Under the pieces are notes generated by a model. The model saw nothing but the letters and a program-made list of their open reading frames with translations, ran no database searches and was not told the DNA's origin. Of a stretch of DNA of 64,000 bases, positions 23,122-38,700 are shown piece by piece. Position 1 is the stretch's first letter. The number at the start of each line of letters is the position of its first letter. The translations under genes and the position numbers were made by a program. Origin of the DNA: Bugulina stolonifera. Lineage: Eukaryota > Bryozoa > Gymnolaemata > Cheilostomatida > Bugulidae. The stretch is taken from positions 10,116,501-10,180,500 of the forward strand of contig OW285190.1 in the NCBI GenBank assembly GCA_935421135.1, read 5' to 3'.

Positions 23122-26100
23122 TACAGCCCTGAAAATCTATAGAAAGACTAAAATATGTAAGGGAGTGTAAATGAGTACGAAAGCACGTCAAAATTAATCT
23201 GTGAAAATTTCTCCATACCACTACACCTAAGTGTCCATCAGCGTCTTAAATTGGCAGGAAATTCAAACCTTAATTTCCTCTACGTGTGATATTGACACCA
23301 CTGTACTGTAATGATGGTGTCTGGAACTCTGCCAGGCAGTCAGTTTTTAGCCGTCAGTCAATCAGTCAGATGTCGATGACTCACTTAGTCACCAATTTTT
23401 TACTCTCTCACCTTTTGCCAGAATCTTTGTTGGTCCCTCCACAATTAGACATTGAATTAATTAAAATATTCATAAACCAGCAGTAAATATTTGGGCCAGA
23501 TAATAAAAGAAGCCATACGACAAGTAGTTAAAAATTCTATTATTAATTATACATTTATTTTGAGCATTTTTGTTCAATATTTTTGCATAAAATTGATTAA
23601 ATTCAGGATCATCTGAATATTAGATAACAAAAACAGTCTAGATTTTGAGAATTACATATAAATAATATGCTTTTATGTAATAATTTATGCTGCACAATAA
23701 TTGTTTTTAAAAATTTATTAAATTCTTACTAAGTTACAGCATATTAAGAGAGTCTATTTTGTGACTTGTTTATAAAAATATATTTGGCATGTCCTGTTAG
23801 AACGTTATGTAATGTTCTGAAGCTATGTAATATATTCACTGCCACTTGACCTCAAAATTTAGGAAGACTTCATTTCAATGTCAAACTCAGGAGAGCTATG
23901 TCTGATACCTGAGGAGGATGGAATATCTACAAGTTTAGGGTGAAATCGATAAAAGAAACACCACAAGTTGTTGGCAGATTAATCACAGTTCCCATTTATC
24001 TTTCCCCTGATTTGTTAGGAAGAATATATATTATCCAAATTGTCAAAATGGCCGGGCCATGGTAGCAAATAAAACTTAATGAAAAAGTGAAAACAAATTG
24101 CTATTTGCAGTTGAATTTTCAGCTAAATCCAGCCAAAGTGATTTATTTTTAGATTGTTTATCTTCTCTTATATCATCTACACTTTAATGAGAGTGAGATC
24201 CATCACCATCCAATATTGTGAATGATGTGCTATAAAAGTTTGAAATAGTGTGGTCGTATATACAGTGTACATTACATACATGTACATGTATACACATTCA
24301 ATAAACATAAAAAATATCTAGATTAATTTGAGCAGTGTACAATAATGCATGTACATGTACATGTATTATCATGCACATGTACATGGATATAACAATAATA
24401 ATAATAATAATATCCGTTTGCATGTATAGCCTTTACTACGAGTATAATACTCCACTGATATAAGGTATACAATGAGTGTGGCACCTCAGTAATGCAGCTC
24501 TAAGAACACCTAGGAGCATGATGCTACACAAACGAACGTATGCAAAAATAATTTTTCGTTGATATTATGTCCAAAAATTTTTCTGCTGTTCTAATTATAT
24601 ATTAGAGAAAAGAATATAAGATGTATACTTCCGACTATAGTAAACAGGGATTGCTATATTCATGAGTATTTGGGACTTTCCCAGATGTATAAGAGTGCGC
24701 TTGATTAGACCACTGCACTATTGCTTTAATTTCCAGCTTGATGTTACTTTATTATCTCCATAACTGGTGGAGACCGTGAGAATATTTAATAATGATTCCC
24801 AGTTCTGGAGCTCGAAACTATTAATCAATAATATTTCTCTCACTCTTACTTTAAGATTGTTGTGGGTTGGTAGACGGAAGATAATTCAGTTAAATTTGTT
24901 AACAAGTTAAGGCTTAGTTGAACTGTGGTTATTCCAGTTCATTCATAAACTCTTGTAAATCAGCCATTTTGATTAATGGTGCCTGTTTGGTAGTAAGAAA
25001 TTATCTTTTACTAACCAGTTTTAATCAGAAAAATAAATTCATAATTATATTAAATAAATGGATGATCAGATGTACACTTGTCGTTTTATATAGTATAACA
25101 AAGTGACAGTCAGTTTACAAGCTGGAAGATTCTTTGTTGGTTGCATAGTGAGTTGATTGTGAACTGTGAGATTGTTAGTACTACCTGTATAACATAATAC
25201 ATGTTTATAATATAAATACATGTATATACTATAGGAGACTCTGTAGTACTTAAAGGATTAGCCAAGTACAGTTTGTTGTATGTTGACCGTGCCAGTTGCC
25301 TGTGTCCAGCTCAGTGTTCCTTCTAATTCCTTTTAAATTCTCTTCCTTCAGAATTCTAATTATCAACTCTATTGACAACTTTAGCCTCCTAAATCCTTAT
25401 GTACCCTAGCAGATTAGAATTCAAATTCAAATTCAATTTGCAACGATATTAACAGTAGAAATTATAACTTAAATTAATTTTAATGAAATAGTTTGAAACA
25501 AGTTCAAATGTACTATCATTCAACTTCATTAATTAACTGGAGGAAGATATTATAAAGGTTATTGGGTCTATCCATTATACACCAAGTATACACATCCGTA
25601 AACACTTCCTCGAGCTCTATAACCTTTCTACTGTAATATGCTTTGGTTGGCCATGTCAACCACAAATCTAGTATTACAAAATTTTTCCTAAATCAATTTA
25701 TCAACTACTCACTTAGTTGACCAGCGGTCACAACACAGATGGAGCTATAAACTTTAAAACCGCTAATTTTCGCGTCATGTATTTGAAGGTTTGGACGTAC
25801 GTGTAGTTCTCAGCTCTGCATAAATTGCAATAATCACCATTCTATTTCCGTACTAAACATGTGGAGGCGAATATGTTTAGTGCATCAAACTTTTTCAATT
25901 TTATTTGTCTAACTGCCAAAAACCGACTAGGTTTCCTCTAATACGACAAAGTAAAGCTGGAATAAATGTACATTTAGGGTCAACCTAGTGATTTGATCAT
26001 GTATAAAGTTATACACTTCGTTAGCTTATTCATCATAATTTTAGAATTTAGTTCACATGCTACCTGCGACAGGAAGTAAGAATTTAGCGCAAATGACTCA

Positions 26101-26766
26101 GCCTCGCACCAATATAGTTTAATTAATGGCAAACCAATGGTACATGTATGTTTTTATTTCAATATTGGGAGTGAATTGTTTAGAACAACTAATTCTATAA
26201 CAAATCCTTTATGTAAATTAAACAAGACCTGCCTACTAGATTAATATTTTGTAAACACGAGCATTGTTTGCCCAGCACTTGATTCATTCGGATTCACTCG
26301 ATTCAATTGAATACAAAAACCAATTTAAGTACAAGTTAATATCTCATTTTCTTGTACCGCAAGATGAATTGCCAACATGCTCACTCATGTACGTTATTGC
26401 ATTGTTTCCACCACAGTATGCCGCTGTGTAATTCAGTAACAATGCAGTAGGTGGAGCTTATTACATTTGTGGGTGGGGCTAAGCCATTAAACATGTGTTT
26501 TCTTATTATCTGTATATGAATGTGTATATATATGTAGCAAATACAGAAGCCCCATAATCTGTAATAAAACATGTGAGAGTGAGTTATAAGTATAAAACTC
26601 AGCGAAAGTCATTTTTAGTTTCCATAAACTACTTTGACATGAGGAGACGAGGGTTGCAAAGACGATTTTAGTAACCATTACCACAAGATATCAGCTGGTA
26701 CTAATGACGATATTATTGATTACGCCATAACCGCTCACATCTGATTGTAATCACTGAAAGTTCAAC
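23122..26766. other. Intergenic DNA upstream of the matrix-protein gene
   Basis: AT-rich DNA with (AAT)n at about 24387-24412 and several TACATGTA palindromes at 24280-24380. I see no supported exon. The promoter of the downstream gene should lie in the last part, but I see no clear TATA box. Confidence 0.4.
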
Positions 26767-29700
26767 ATGAATTTAGTAAGATTTTGTTTTGTTTTTCTCT
26801 GTTTATACGTGACGATAGTGAGATCATGCCCTCAAGCTTTTGACTGGGAAAAGTTACCGGCTGAAGAACGAGCAGCCAAGGCAGATATCGTGGTTGTTGG
26901 TTATGTTACCAAGTCGTACAAACATTTAGCAGACAAACAAACGACATATTCTGTCGACTTCAAGATCATAAGGACATTAAAAGGGTCTAACCTCATATCT
27001 AGCATTCCACATGATTCCAAGCTACCCGATGACGTTCACACAATCTCCAACTTTGGCAGCATGCTGATGTGCTTTGCTGACTTAGATGAGAATCATGTGT
27101 TTATGCTTTTTCTACAAATAGTCGACAACCATCTATCTGCCCACTACTCTGATCTGTTTGGAGCCGCAGAAATTTGGACCATGCAGATGGAGGACCGTGT
27201 CGTGCTTACTAACCTCGGTATGTTTTAACTCACTCTCTTGGCATATGTGATGTGACACTTTAACGGTAAAATTTCATCATCACTTGTCACTTGAATGGTA
27301 CTGTTTCCTTTCATCAAGTTCTGTATTCGGATTGAAGGTCAAATAAGTGTGATGGTAGAGGTCGCTTAGAATGCGATAGGTGCTAGTAACAGAACGCACT
27401 TCTCTACTTACAGCCAGCTAAACTGTTAACATACTTTCAGTCAAGTAGTACATAGATGATAATTATTCAGCCTAACAGATTATTATATCATCTTGATCTA
27501 TATTATCATCAATTATATTTTTTATATCAGTTTGGTGACAAGTCATTATAATGTTGACAAATGAGAAAGTTATACTTATTCAGAGCTCCCAATTGGGAGT
27601 TTGTTTTTTCAATAACAAGGATATGATGGGGGGGGGGGGGGTGAATAATACACCTGGGTATACTAACTTCTAAACAGGCATCTTTGTATGGCAATTCCAA
27701 TTCAATTTCATCTTTTTGTTGAAATTTATGGCCATCCTTAGAACAGTATATAATTGTACCGAGAATCAACGGTTTGTCAATGCAGTATACAGACCAACAC
27801 CTGGGCTCATGCTTTACATTTATACAAATATTCTTGTTCAAAATCATTTGAACATGTTGCAAAGAATGCGTAGTGATAGTTTTCGTGAATGACAATCATT
27901 TTATTTTAGTCCACACAAATTAGTAATAGGGGCTCATATAATAGGTCCACATACAATACTAGTGTAGAGCCATAGCAGTAATAGTAATACAAGTAGGGCT
28001 TTATCTGCAGACATAGCCAACTCAAAGGTGGGCTTAGGGTATTTGGCAATAATTTAGAATTTTACTCTTTAAAAACGTACAAATGCTCATATTTCTGGTG
28101 TGAGATGCAATAGTTTAACATAATATTACTATCAATCAAACAGACCTTACAAAACTGGTTTTACTAGCAAATATGTGTTCACCTGATGATACAACTTGGC
28201 ACTTACACGTTATACAGATTAGTATCAATTTGGTGTATCACAATCCATCACTACTATATCTCATAATTTCTGGGTGCTAATTATACCTACTGACTACTAC
28301 CCTAGTTATCCATATTGACGCTAGCATTACACATTCTCAATCATACAAGTTTCAGGGGCTTCATTACGAAATATGTTATAATGGTGAAACTCCCAGACAC
28401 CACTGAGAGTTGATCATACCAATTATGTGCTGTATTACGGCAATACTTTCGGCACACAGCCTGCAGCAAATAGTCCTCTCACCCTCGTATCATCCATGTG
28501 ATATCCTATTCACAGCGGCTGATGCACAATAAATGTGCACTCAAAATTATTTGCACTGCAATGCATGATTTATGACTCACACTCATAGTGTTGGAGAAAG
28601 TCGCACAGTTATGTAGAATTTGGTTACACGTAAAATTTTGGTTGATTAAATAAATTGCACTCAAGTTAATACCCTTCAGCATATAGAGTTAGAAAAAACG
28701 CTTTTGCCACTAGTCCTCTCTCCTGGTATAAGTGTTGGGTACATGTAGCTGTGGATTAGAACTGGTGTTTGGTATATAAAGATCTATGTCGTAACATGCT
28801 CTCCTTGTATATCGATAAACCATTACATCAAAGTTCGACGCCAAGGGGATCAGGGACCATGATTGATAGATTGAATATATGGGTAGTGCTCTATTAGTCA
28901 CGAGCATTAACACAGACCTTCTCCCATTAACGTGACTAAGAAGGGCAGATTCAACGATTCAACTGAAATATTACAACAATCTTATAGCTTAGGATAACAA
29001 GATCTGAGTGATGATGGGGTGGTGATAAGTAGTAATATGATAATAATGTTTATTCAAAATTAGATTGAATTTCAGAATGTGTCATTAGCCTTTGTAATAA
29101 CAACACTCTTATACTTTTTATTCCAATTTATCAAATTATGATTTAGCTGTCAGTGAAATTCCTAAAGCTTCTGCATTACTGAATGGAATTGCAGTTGAAC
29201 CAAATTTTTATTAAAATATGTAAATTTAGTACTACAAAAAGAGAGTGCTAAAGCTTTGTCTGCCGTCTGGAGTGGCGTTAGAAGCCAGGATGTTATGAAA
29301 TATCGTAACAATGTGCAGAATTTATAACAAGTTACTGCAAGAATCAAGATGCATTTGTACTGATTTCATACTGCTATTGTATCGCTTGTAAGATAATAGA
29401 AGGTATTGTTAGGGCATTAAATCTTTCCACATGATCAGTTGAGATATGAGAGACGTAAAAGCCCCAATCTTGGAGAAAGTTGTTATTTCTAACACGGAAA
29501 AGCTTCTGTTAGAAATGGACTGGCGCCTAGAGCTGTTGTTTTTTCCTACATGATATGACAACTATAGTAGAGGAGTTATTTACAATATTTCAACTTAACA
29601 GGAATCCTACCTAACAACAAAGCTTACAAGGTTATAAGTCCTACATCTAGGTATTTACTAACATATATGGCCATAGGTATTCAAACAAACAAAATGCAAA

Positions 29701-32700
29701 TGATCATGGTTTCTATATTTTTAATGTTCATGTACATTATGCATTATGGAACCACTAAAGTTAGGAAAACAATTGTGGTGTACAAGTGAATATAACCCAA
29801 GGTCGAATATTTTCACATCACATTCAGATCGAAAATAGTTAAAAAAGTTTTTACAAATAACTCATAACAAATTACCTGCCGGTGAAAGGCGCTCTTATTA
29901 GCTGAAAAACTTGGTATTTTGGAGACCATGCGCAATATTAAATGTTGTAACCACAATAAGATGTCAATAGTGCTTCCTTTAGGATATGCTATTGGCACCC
30001 AATTCCGCATTATTTAACTTTTTAGTCCATCATGGAAAGTTAGTTGACAGAAGGGGAGAATGCTATTCAACACCTGTGTGCTAAACGGTTTTTTGTACAT
30101 TAACTATAATTAGTGTCATTATGTAACTAATTAATGATAATATACTTGGCTGCGTAAGCATATAATGACATTACAGTGCATGCATATAGTGCCATTCAAC
30201 TAAAGCTTGGCTGTGATCCTGCTCAAGTGAAGCTACCTACATTCAACTAAAGAACTAGCGTTTCCTAACTATTTTTCATGAGAATCTATGCAGCTTTACT
30301 TGGAAAATGCAATGGTCAACCAGGCATGTTTAGTAATCCTCTGCAAGTATGCATATTCCTCCACAATCAATAATGTCCGAAATCATTTATTCATGTCATA
30401 ATGTGTTTAAAATGTAATTAGATTGTCCATAATATTTCTTTTGTACTGCCTCATGTTTACATAAAATAATTAATCATTATTAAGACTTTTCAAATTAAAT
30501 GAGTGAAAATGATTTGTTTACAATAAGCAAATCTTCTCATGGATTCTCTGTAGATGACATTGTTGTATGGCGGTATTTACTGATGTCTAGATAATCTCAG
30601 TGAAAAATATACAATAGTCATACTTTGACCTAAATCGATAGTAATTAGACAGAAATTGTATTGTCTTAAGAGCATCATTGATCGATACAGCTCTTAATTT
30701 ACCTGCACCAACAGTTAATATTGTGATGATAAATAGAATAATGTTAGATAATTAATTAGCATTTGATTTAATGTGGCGTAAAATATTAACATTGATTACA
30801 ATTAATCAGTGTTGTATTGTTCTAAAACATAATCCATGTGTTACACCTTTGTTGTATGATGTTAATGATAATAGACAATTAATTGTTTGCCTTCCAGCAA
30901 CCACAAAATTCATACAATTACAATAATCCAATCGATTATTAGATATGATATATTATGCAGCTAATAAGTGTACCATATTATCATTTATTGATTCGAGAGT
31001 TCCAAAAATGGCATCAAATGATATAAATATCCCTTGATTTCATGAATGAGCAGGCTTGCTGCAAGTAGCTAGTATGATATGAAAGTCTACGATTTAGTCT
31101 AGTTCATTACCCTTCACTTAGCTTAGACCTACACTTTGCCCTCCCAGTGCACCTCCACTCGATGTCAATTATGAGCCTCGTGGAATGTAGCCTACCAACT
31201 GTTACTCATTATTGTAATACATGTACCTAACTATCCTATTATTACCTTGATGTCTAACCTATTATTACCTTGATATCTACAGGTTTTGAGGTTTGGTCTG
31301 AGTGGTCATCATGTTCACAAAGCTGTGGAGATCAAGGGGTTCAACAGCGTGTTAGAAAATGTACAAGGACCTCTCCAGAGTCATGTGTCGGACACAATAC
31401 ACAAAGGCGCAAGTGCAACAACATCCAGTGTCAAAGTATGTATGATTTTGTATATGCATTGATTAATGATATTGATGCATAAAATGAGGAAGACGGCCTT
31501 CGGAAGAAGACAACAGACGTTTTAAAACCAGATTCCTGTTGAAGTATTTTGGCTCCTGATGCATTAAGCATTCGCTGACAGATGTCTGACAAAACTGTCT
31601 ATATACAGCAGCATAGCATGTATCGACTTGGGCATCAGCATAAAGGAAAATATAGCAGTAATTAATTGCTCTCATAAAGGGCAAAAACAATTAGCCGTTT
31701 AAATAGCATTCATCAAGTTATCAAATACTGGTGTAAACAAACATTTGATTAAAGACGAGATGAAATGTTACAGTTTGGCATCCAATGCTTCTCTTACCAT
31801 TTGTGATGTAATCACAGTAGCAAATGGCTTTCTCTTTCCTTTTGAAAGAGAACAATTGGAGTTGAAAATTAACTTCACTTAATTTAATGATCTCATCTTT
31901 CTGCTACATGTATATGCATGTACATCTAAAGAAAGCCTTGTTGTTTTACCATTATTCGATTGTACAAGAAAATTGAAAGTTGTTAGTTGTTAGCTGTAGG
32001 CTGGTTAGAGTTGATGAGCTTCACTTGTTCCAACATAAAGATTTGATCATTTTAATCATTAGTTCTGAAGATATAGTAGAGTGTCAAAATGCCTCTACCA
32101 GACAGAGAAGCTGTATATATAAGGCCCCTCGGAGTAACGGAATTTTAGAAAAAAAACTACAGGTAGACCAAGAATGCAGAAAAACTTGACCTCGTACTCA
32201 TGCTATTTTAAACACGTGTCATTTTAGGTGGTTATGCATAAATGGTCCACACTTTGAGCAGCCCTTGGGCTAATATATGAAACCCAAGACTGATAAGCAG
32301 CCTCATGGAAGGATTCAGCTTTACCTACTAATACCCATCGAGTAGTTATTAACATGAAAAGTAAACCCTATCCACCTTATGGATTACTACTAATATTATG
32401 TTAATGTTATAATAGGGACACATTCTCAGACCACACAAGATTCACTTTGTTTGTACTTTTACTTTAATCTGCCCTTGAGAGGAGCTTTATCTCTGCTCTA
32501 TATAAACACTTCTATTATGTTGATGAGTTAGAATCCATTGCAATGCTGAATAGCTCCAGGCAGGTTTAGGCATATAAATCTTCTTCTCCCATATTTTATC
32601 ACAAAATGGGCTTAAACTTTTGACCATTCCGTACCATAACTTGTTATTCCACTTTCACATTTATTAATTGCTTTATTTAGTGCAGCATTTTGTAACTTTG

Positions 32701-35700
32701 ATATTTTTTGCTTTTTAAAACGGCCAGCCCAGCCATTAACTGCGCATAACACCAGATTATTGTGCAAGCTTCCTATATCTGAGTAAAATAGCATAATAAA
32801 TTAAAAAACTTGGAGGGCCTATAATTGTTTGTACTAAATATCAATTAATATTCTTTTTAGATGTAAGAAATATAGTACAGTTGGCTGACTTTGACAATAT
32901 GGAGAAAGGAGTAATCGCTCTGAACATCAGCGGTCACATGATCTATGACATCACACCTAACTTTTATGGACAGGTATCAGCACCAAAGGTTTTCAGCCCA
33001 CTATGGCCACAAAAGTTTTCTGTTATGGGCAGAATTCGCCCTCGAAAGACCAAGTACCCTCGTGAAGGTCAATACTTATTCTCAGTATCTGATTCCTCAG
33101 GGCGTCTGTATTTAGGGTTGAAAGCCTACCCGTCCCCAACTCTCGAGATACTACACAGCACAGGTAGAATGAGCTCAGTCTCAATTCCTTTACCACACGA
33201 AAACATCAATGATGGCCAGTGGCATCAGTTTGCATTCAGTGTATCTGGACCAAATGTTACCATGTACTACAACTGTCTGGAAAGGACGGCTCAGATCTTG
33301 CAGGCTGAACCATTCATACCTAACGTCTACAAGTCTACACTCATCATCGGCTCAAAGATGTTCGCAATGGACCGTGGAGCAGATGAGAGATTTGAGGTAA
33401 ACCTATGACAACTATCCTGTGTACATTTTCAGCCTTAAAATCTTCAGGGTTGCAATTCTATCACTTGTCTAACTAGATTCAGCTACACACCTTACTGGCT
33501 GATGCCTCCTAACTTGGTTTCTTCACGTTGTAGGGAGCATTGAGTCAGCTAATTCTTACCTCTAACCCTAAAGATGCAGAGAGTCAGTGCGAGTCTAAGA
33601 CGTGGGGTGAGACTACAGAGCAGTCTACAGATGCTTCCCCTAGACAGAGTCCTTCTGTAGCAGGAAATGATGCAAACAACTACCTGGGTATGACCTATAT
33701 AATATATTCCTTATTACTTATTATTATTATTAGGTTTCCCAACACTATTTTTTGCTAGATCAAAACCAATTATTAGTTACTAGCATTTTGGTCACGTAGC
33801 AATTTCTTTCATGCTACTCATACAAGATTATCACAATGTGAACATTCGGCCTACGATCTAAAGAATTCAGAGACGTCAGAAAACTGAAAAATTCTGTTGT
33901 GGAACTTGGCTGAGCTCGAGAAACTAGAACAATGCTTCACTCCATCTGACAGCTAAATTATTGTAGAGCGTCGACAGACATACTACCAGATTTTACGGCA
34001 TTATACCGGATTACATGTACTTGAGCCAACAATGATCACACTTTGTAACTAACCAAATTTCAGAACACTGGGAGTGGTCAACGTGGAGTGAGTGCAGTGT
34101 ATCATGCGGGTTTGGAGTCAAATCGAGAACGCCATTTTGTCTTGATGAGAAGATCAACGCAGATGACTGTATTCCTTACTACGTACCCAAGACGCACGAG
34201 AAGCAATGCTTCAATGGAAGATGTCCTGGTATGTCCCTATTTTCTCTAATCTGCAGATTTTAAAATATGAGAAGACAAGACTGTGCTAGCTGTTACAATT
34301 TCCATATGACTTCTTAACCTCAAACTTCCGATAATGATAAACGAAAAGAATCTATTAAATTAGCATTTTACTAACTGAACTTTATTACCTGATTGCTTAA
34401 AATTAAAGTTTGAAAACAATTAGGATGTAGTAGATGGAAATCACCACAAACTATTTACCCCTATATAATACCAAAAGCCTGGTTGTTATAACAATGAAAA
34501 TATCCCCTAATCCTCAAGAAAACATCAAAAGTTTTGGGTTATCTGAAAACCTACTTTCTTAGTAAACTGGATTAACTTACTGGTTTTAAATAACAGGATT
34601 GCATAATGGTTTAATTCGTAAAGTTCATTGATAAAAACGGAGATTAGCACCAAGAGGAATGCAGATTAAGGAAGCGTGAGAAAAAATTATTCAACTTTAA
34701 GTAGGCAGTGTACTTGTGCTTTCCTGCCAATATTCTGGAGGTGGAGCAACTATCCCCTCAATCAGAGAGTAGAAGGCACTTGCAGTTCAGATCTGGAGCA
34801 ACCATATTAGTTTGCTGAACTTAAATTTAAACTCTCATTTTTCACATTGAAATAGTTTGGAATTCTAGTATTTGTACACACTTGTAACAATTAATCCACT
34901 GAATGAAAAAATAGTTGACATTAATTTGTGTACTAAAAGAGAGTACTAGCGTATATAATAGAAGGTGTGATATACAACTATCCCCTCACAAATAGCCTCT
35001 GGTCACCGGATCTTTTACAGTGGAGCAGAGGATTAAGTAGAGAGAGAGCTAGGGTTTATTTCGTCATCGCAGGCAATAAGCTGCATACTCATGTATAATA
35101 TATGTATACTATGCAAATCTACAGTATACGCAGCCAAAGTACATTGGCAGCGCGGTTAAACTTTCAACAAAAGTGCATTAATTGTTCGAATTTATGATTG
35201 TAATTAAATTTTGAAAATTTCGCTATCTGCTATGCATAATTATGCTAATTGCCTACTTTTTATCTTGTGCTCTGCCAAGCACAGCATTCAAGTTTCATTT
35301 TATTATTTCCACATTACTAATTGCATTGGATAGCTTTATTTATGTGAACTTTAGCACTATAAAAAGTACTTTGTAAATTCATGAGCTAACTTATCTGAGA
35401 TTCGAAGATACAATCATGACTAAGCCGCAATTGGAAGTACAAATTGACTTAATGTGCTGTGTATAAGTAAATAAGATTCATCTCCCCTTTTAGCCAGGGT
35501 ACTCAGACAGTGACTTGGTCAATTAATTCACTTAGCAACTTATCTTCTTATAATTAGATTAGTGAACTTGATTAAGGATAATACACTGTATTAATAAACT
35601 ATGTGACTAACTACATGCATATCTTAGCACTTGCTAGCACTTGCTACAATGTGTTCCGAGAATAGCATAATAAAGGGGCTTCCGCGCATTGGTTACAGAT

Positions 35701-38700
35701 ATTAGTCTGGGATCTCTGATAATGATCATATTATGGTGAAATACATGGTTGCTTTGGAATTCTGGCCAAACCACTTAATTACTTTTTGCACTACATGGCT
35801 GCTGAGCTAGAAATCGTTGATATAGCCTATCACAAAATTTTAAATTACCACGAAAGCAGAAACATAGTAATGTATCGTAAATACTACAAATTTGCTCTCT
35901 CTAAACAGTACACTTTAGCGATATATTTCCGGATCGAGCATGTGCGATTGACATATTATTGGCAGTGGGAGATAATTCTAACTTTAAAGCTTTTTTGCCC
36001 TCAAGGCATCCACAGACGTTGACGCCAGTTGAAGACTTGCCGAGTTTTGTATGTGTCAACATAAATTTACATGTTAATAGAGCATTGACCGCTGAACTAC
36101 CTGTGTGGTATATAAACCTGTGATAAATATTGTAAACTTGTTAAATGTGTCTCCTCTATTCAAGTAGTGGTTTTGTATTATATTGTGCAAATAATAGAGC
36201 AGATTATCTTGTCCACTGTAAACAATCGGATAGACAATTAATAACATTCAATTGATAAAAATCTTAAAGCAAACGATTAAAACTCTTGTCCCATTCATTA
36301 AGAGGGCATGGAGCAGACTATCGGCTTTGGGAAACATTATGTGTGAGTAGTGAAAGGGCTCTTACAAGAAATAATTATTGAAATAATGAGTGTAGTATAC
36401 ACTGGATTCACCACAAGTTGGTCAGATATTGTACTGATAGGTCTCGGCTAATCTTAAATATATATAGAGAGGCGACAGCTCACCGCAACTCTGACGATTA
36501 AGTCTAATAGCAGAGAGTGCATTGCATGGTAGCAATCATGCTCATGTTAATTCATTAAATTTCTATAAAAATAATTATATATTAGTCAAGAGTAGACTGC
36601 TTAACCCTTGTATCCACGACATATAAACTGGTTATTGGTATTAAGAATGGTGCACCTGTGTCGTAGTTGCTGCTGCGATATGAGTGCAAAATGCGCCGAC
36701 TTGATTAACTCTACTTTTTCTTGCTACCTATTTGTCAGCCAATGGCTGCTTTTTCTTGTCCTGACATTGGTTCTATGAGCCTGCCAGGTTCTTGAATCTC
36801 AATCGTGTTTCCCATGGATCTAACCAATTCCAACGCCAAAGTGTGCTGGGTGGTAGGTGATTTCGCACATGATCATAGAGAGGCTTAGGTTTTCTGTTGG
36901 AAAACACTGACACTTGACTAAACGCCAGGCAAAAATGTTCCCACCACATGGCTCTAGTATTTTTACATCTTAACATATTATGTTGTTGAAAATATTTAGC
37001 TCCGCTTGAAGGTCTCGTGTCGACTTGCGAAATATCGTGTCATATTGTATTTAACCATGGTTTCCTTAATGCATTACAATACCTGTCAGGGGATATGACA
37101 AACACCTTACTCATATAGAGGCATTACATTGAGCAACCAGATGTATTCTCATAGAGCTGGATAAGTTGTACAGCTGAAAGAACAATCATGCTAATACTAT
37201 GATATAGTATTATTACCTCTGCACTTGAGAGAATTTTACCTGTCACAGTTGTTTTTTGATCACAGTCCAAGATTTAGATGGTCCAAAACCTCAATTTATG
37301 TTGAAAATTGGTTAAGCTGTGAATTTTGTCACTTTCTAATTACAATGTTGTTTATGGAGTCGAATGAATCATAAGCAATGTGAGGGTTAAATCTCATTCA
37401 AATTCATAAAAAAGTGAGATTGTTAAGCCTCTACCCTCTGCCATCCAGATATATCATTCATATTGTTGTAAATAGTTGTTAGTTTCACTTCCAGTTTTAA
37501 AACCATAATTCCGTCAGTAACTGTGGAAGTCGGGTGGCATAAAGTATTTTCCAAGCAAAATAGCATAATAGGAGTGTTTGCAATGCTCCGTTATTACTAC
37601 TGTACAAATACAGGAAAAGATAACTTCCACGATATTTTATTGTAATTATTTCTCATTGTAGTATGTGACTGTAAGAACAATGGCCTATGCATAGATGATG
37701 GGGTGTGTCAATGTCCCCCAGGCTGGACAGGAGAGAAATGTCAAACAGGTAAAAAAAACTTCAACATATCGATTCAAAAAACCGTAACACTGCTTAATTG
37801 GATTTAGGAAAAAACTCAAATATTGGTGAAATTATACCAAAATAAGGGATTACCACTTCAATAATGGTGCTGTATCATTTTGAAGAGACTAGAATTGTAT
37901 TACCACAGGTGGCAGTAATAAATTAAAATATAATTGATTAGTTATAATTATACGGTTCAACATTATTTTTAATAATAAGTAGGATTATTAATACAAGAGG
38001 CATAAGATTGATGAAAAACAAAATTTATGAAAGTTGCTAACTAGGACCTGTCCAAGTAGTAGCATAATAATGATTGTAGTTTAAATATTCAGAACGTTAG
38101 TATAGCCTGTGGTCACATAATTGGCATAATCATACAGTAGGCAAAGCACAATGAATTTGCAGATAATAGCAACAAGTAGTCTTAGTGGTAAACCAAAATG
38201 AATTAAGGAAAAAAGTTTATCTTTTTAATAACATTTTACAATCAGAAAAAATGCAATCACATAAAAAGCCAATTACCAACAGTGTATTTACATAGATTAA
38301 TTTAATTAATGACCAGAAACAGTGGGCACTGGGCAGTTGAGGCCAAAATCTTTTCTAATTGCTTTCCATGCAGGTGGATAGTTCACCTCTTATCATTCGT
38401 CTCTCAAATTCAAACAGAGCTTGAGCTCAAATCACAAAAAATGCTTTTTACAGATTAATTCTTAAGAAAACTTGGTCACATTTATGACAAATTTGAACTG
38501 AGTAAAATCCAGTATTGTAAATCTGATTAAGTAGACAAGTATAGTATCTAACTAAAATAGCAGAAGTCAGACTGTCTGCATAAGAGTGACAAATCTGTCC
38601 CATCTATTTAGTAGCAGAGTGTTCGGGCAATTAGTTTAACACTTTTATTAACAGGTTTTTACTGATTAGAAAAGATTAATAAATTTAAATCTCTTAGATT

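Noticed and set aside
22676..23221. Long ORFs rich in Tyr/His/Val/Thr on both strands
   Set aside because: They read the 12-bp tandem array, whose length and sequence keep several frames free of stops.
27527..27895. 122-codon minus-strand ORF
   Set aside because: It lies in the first intron of the matrix-protein gene and reads through the poly-G run as Pro; no family resemblance.
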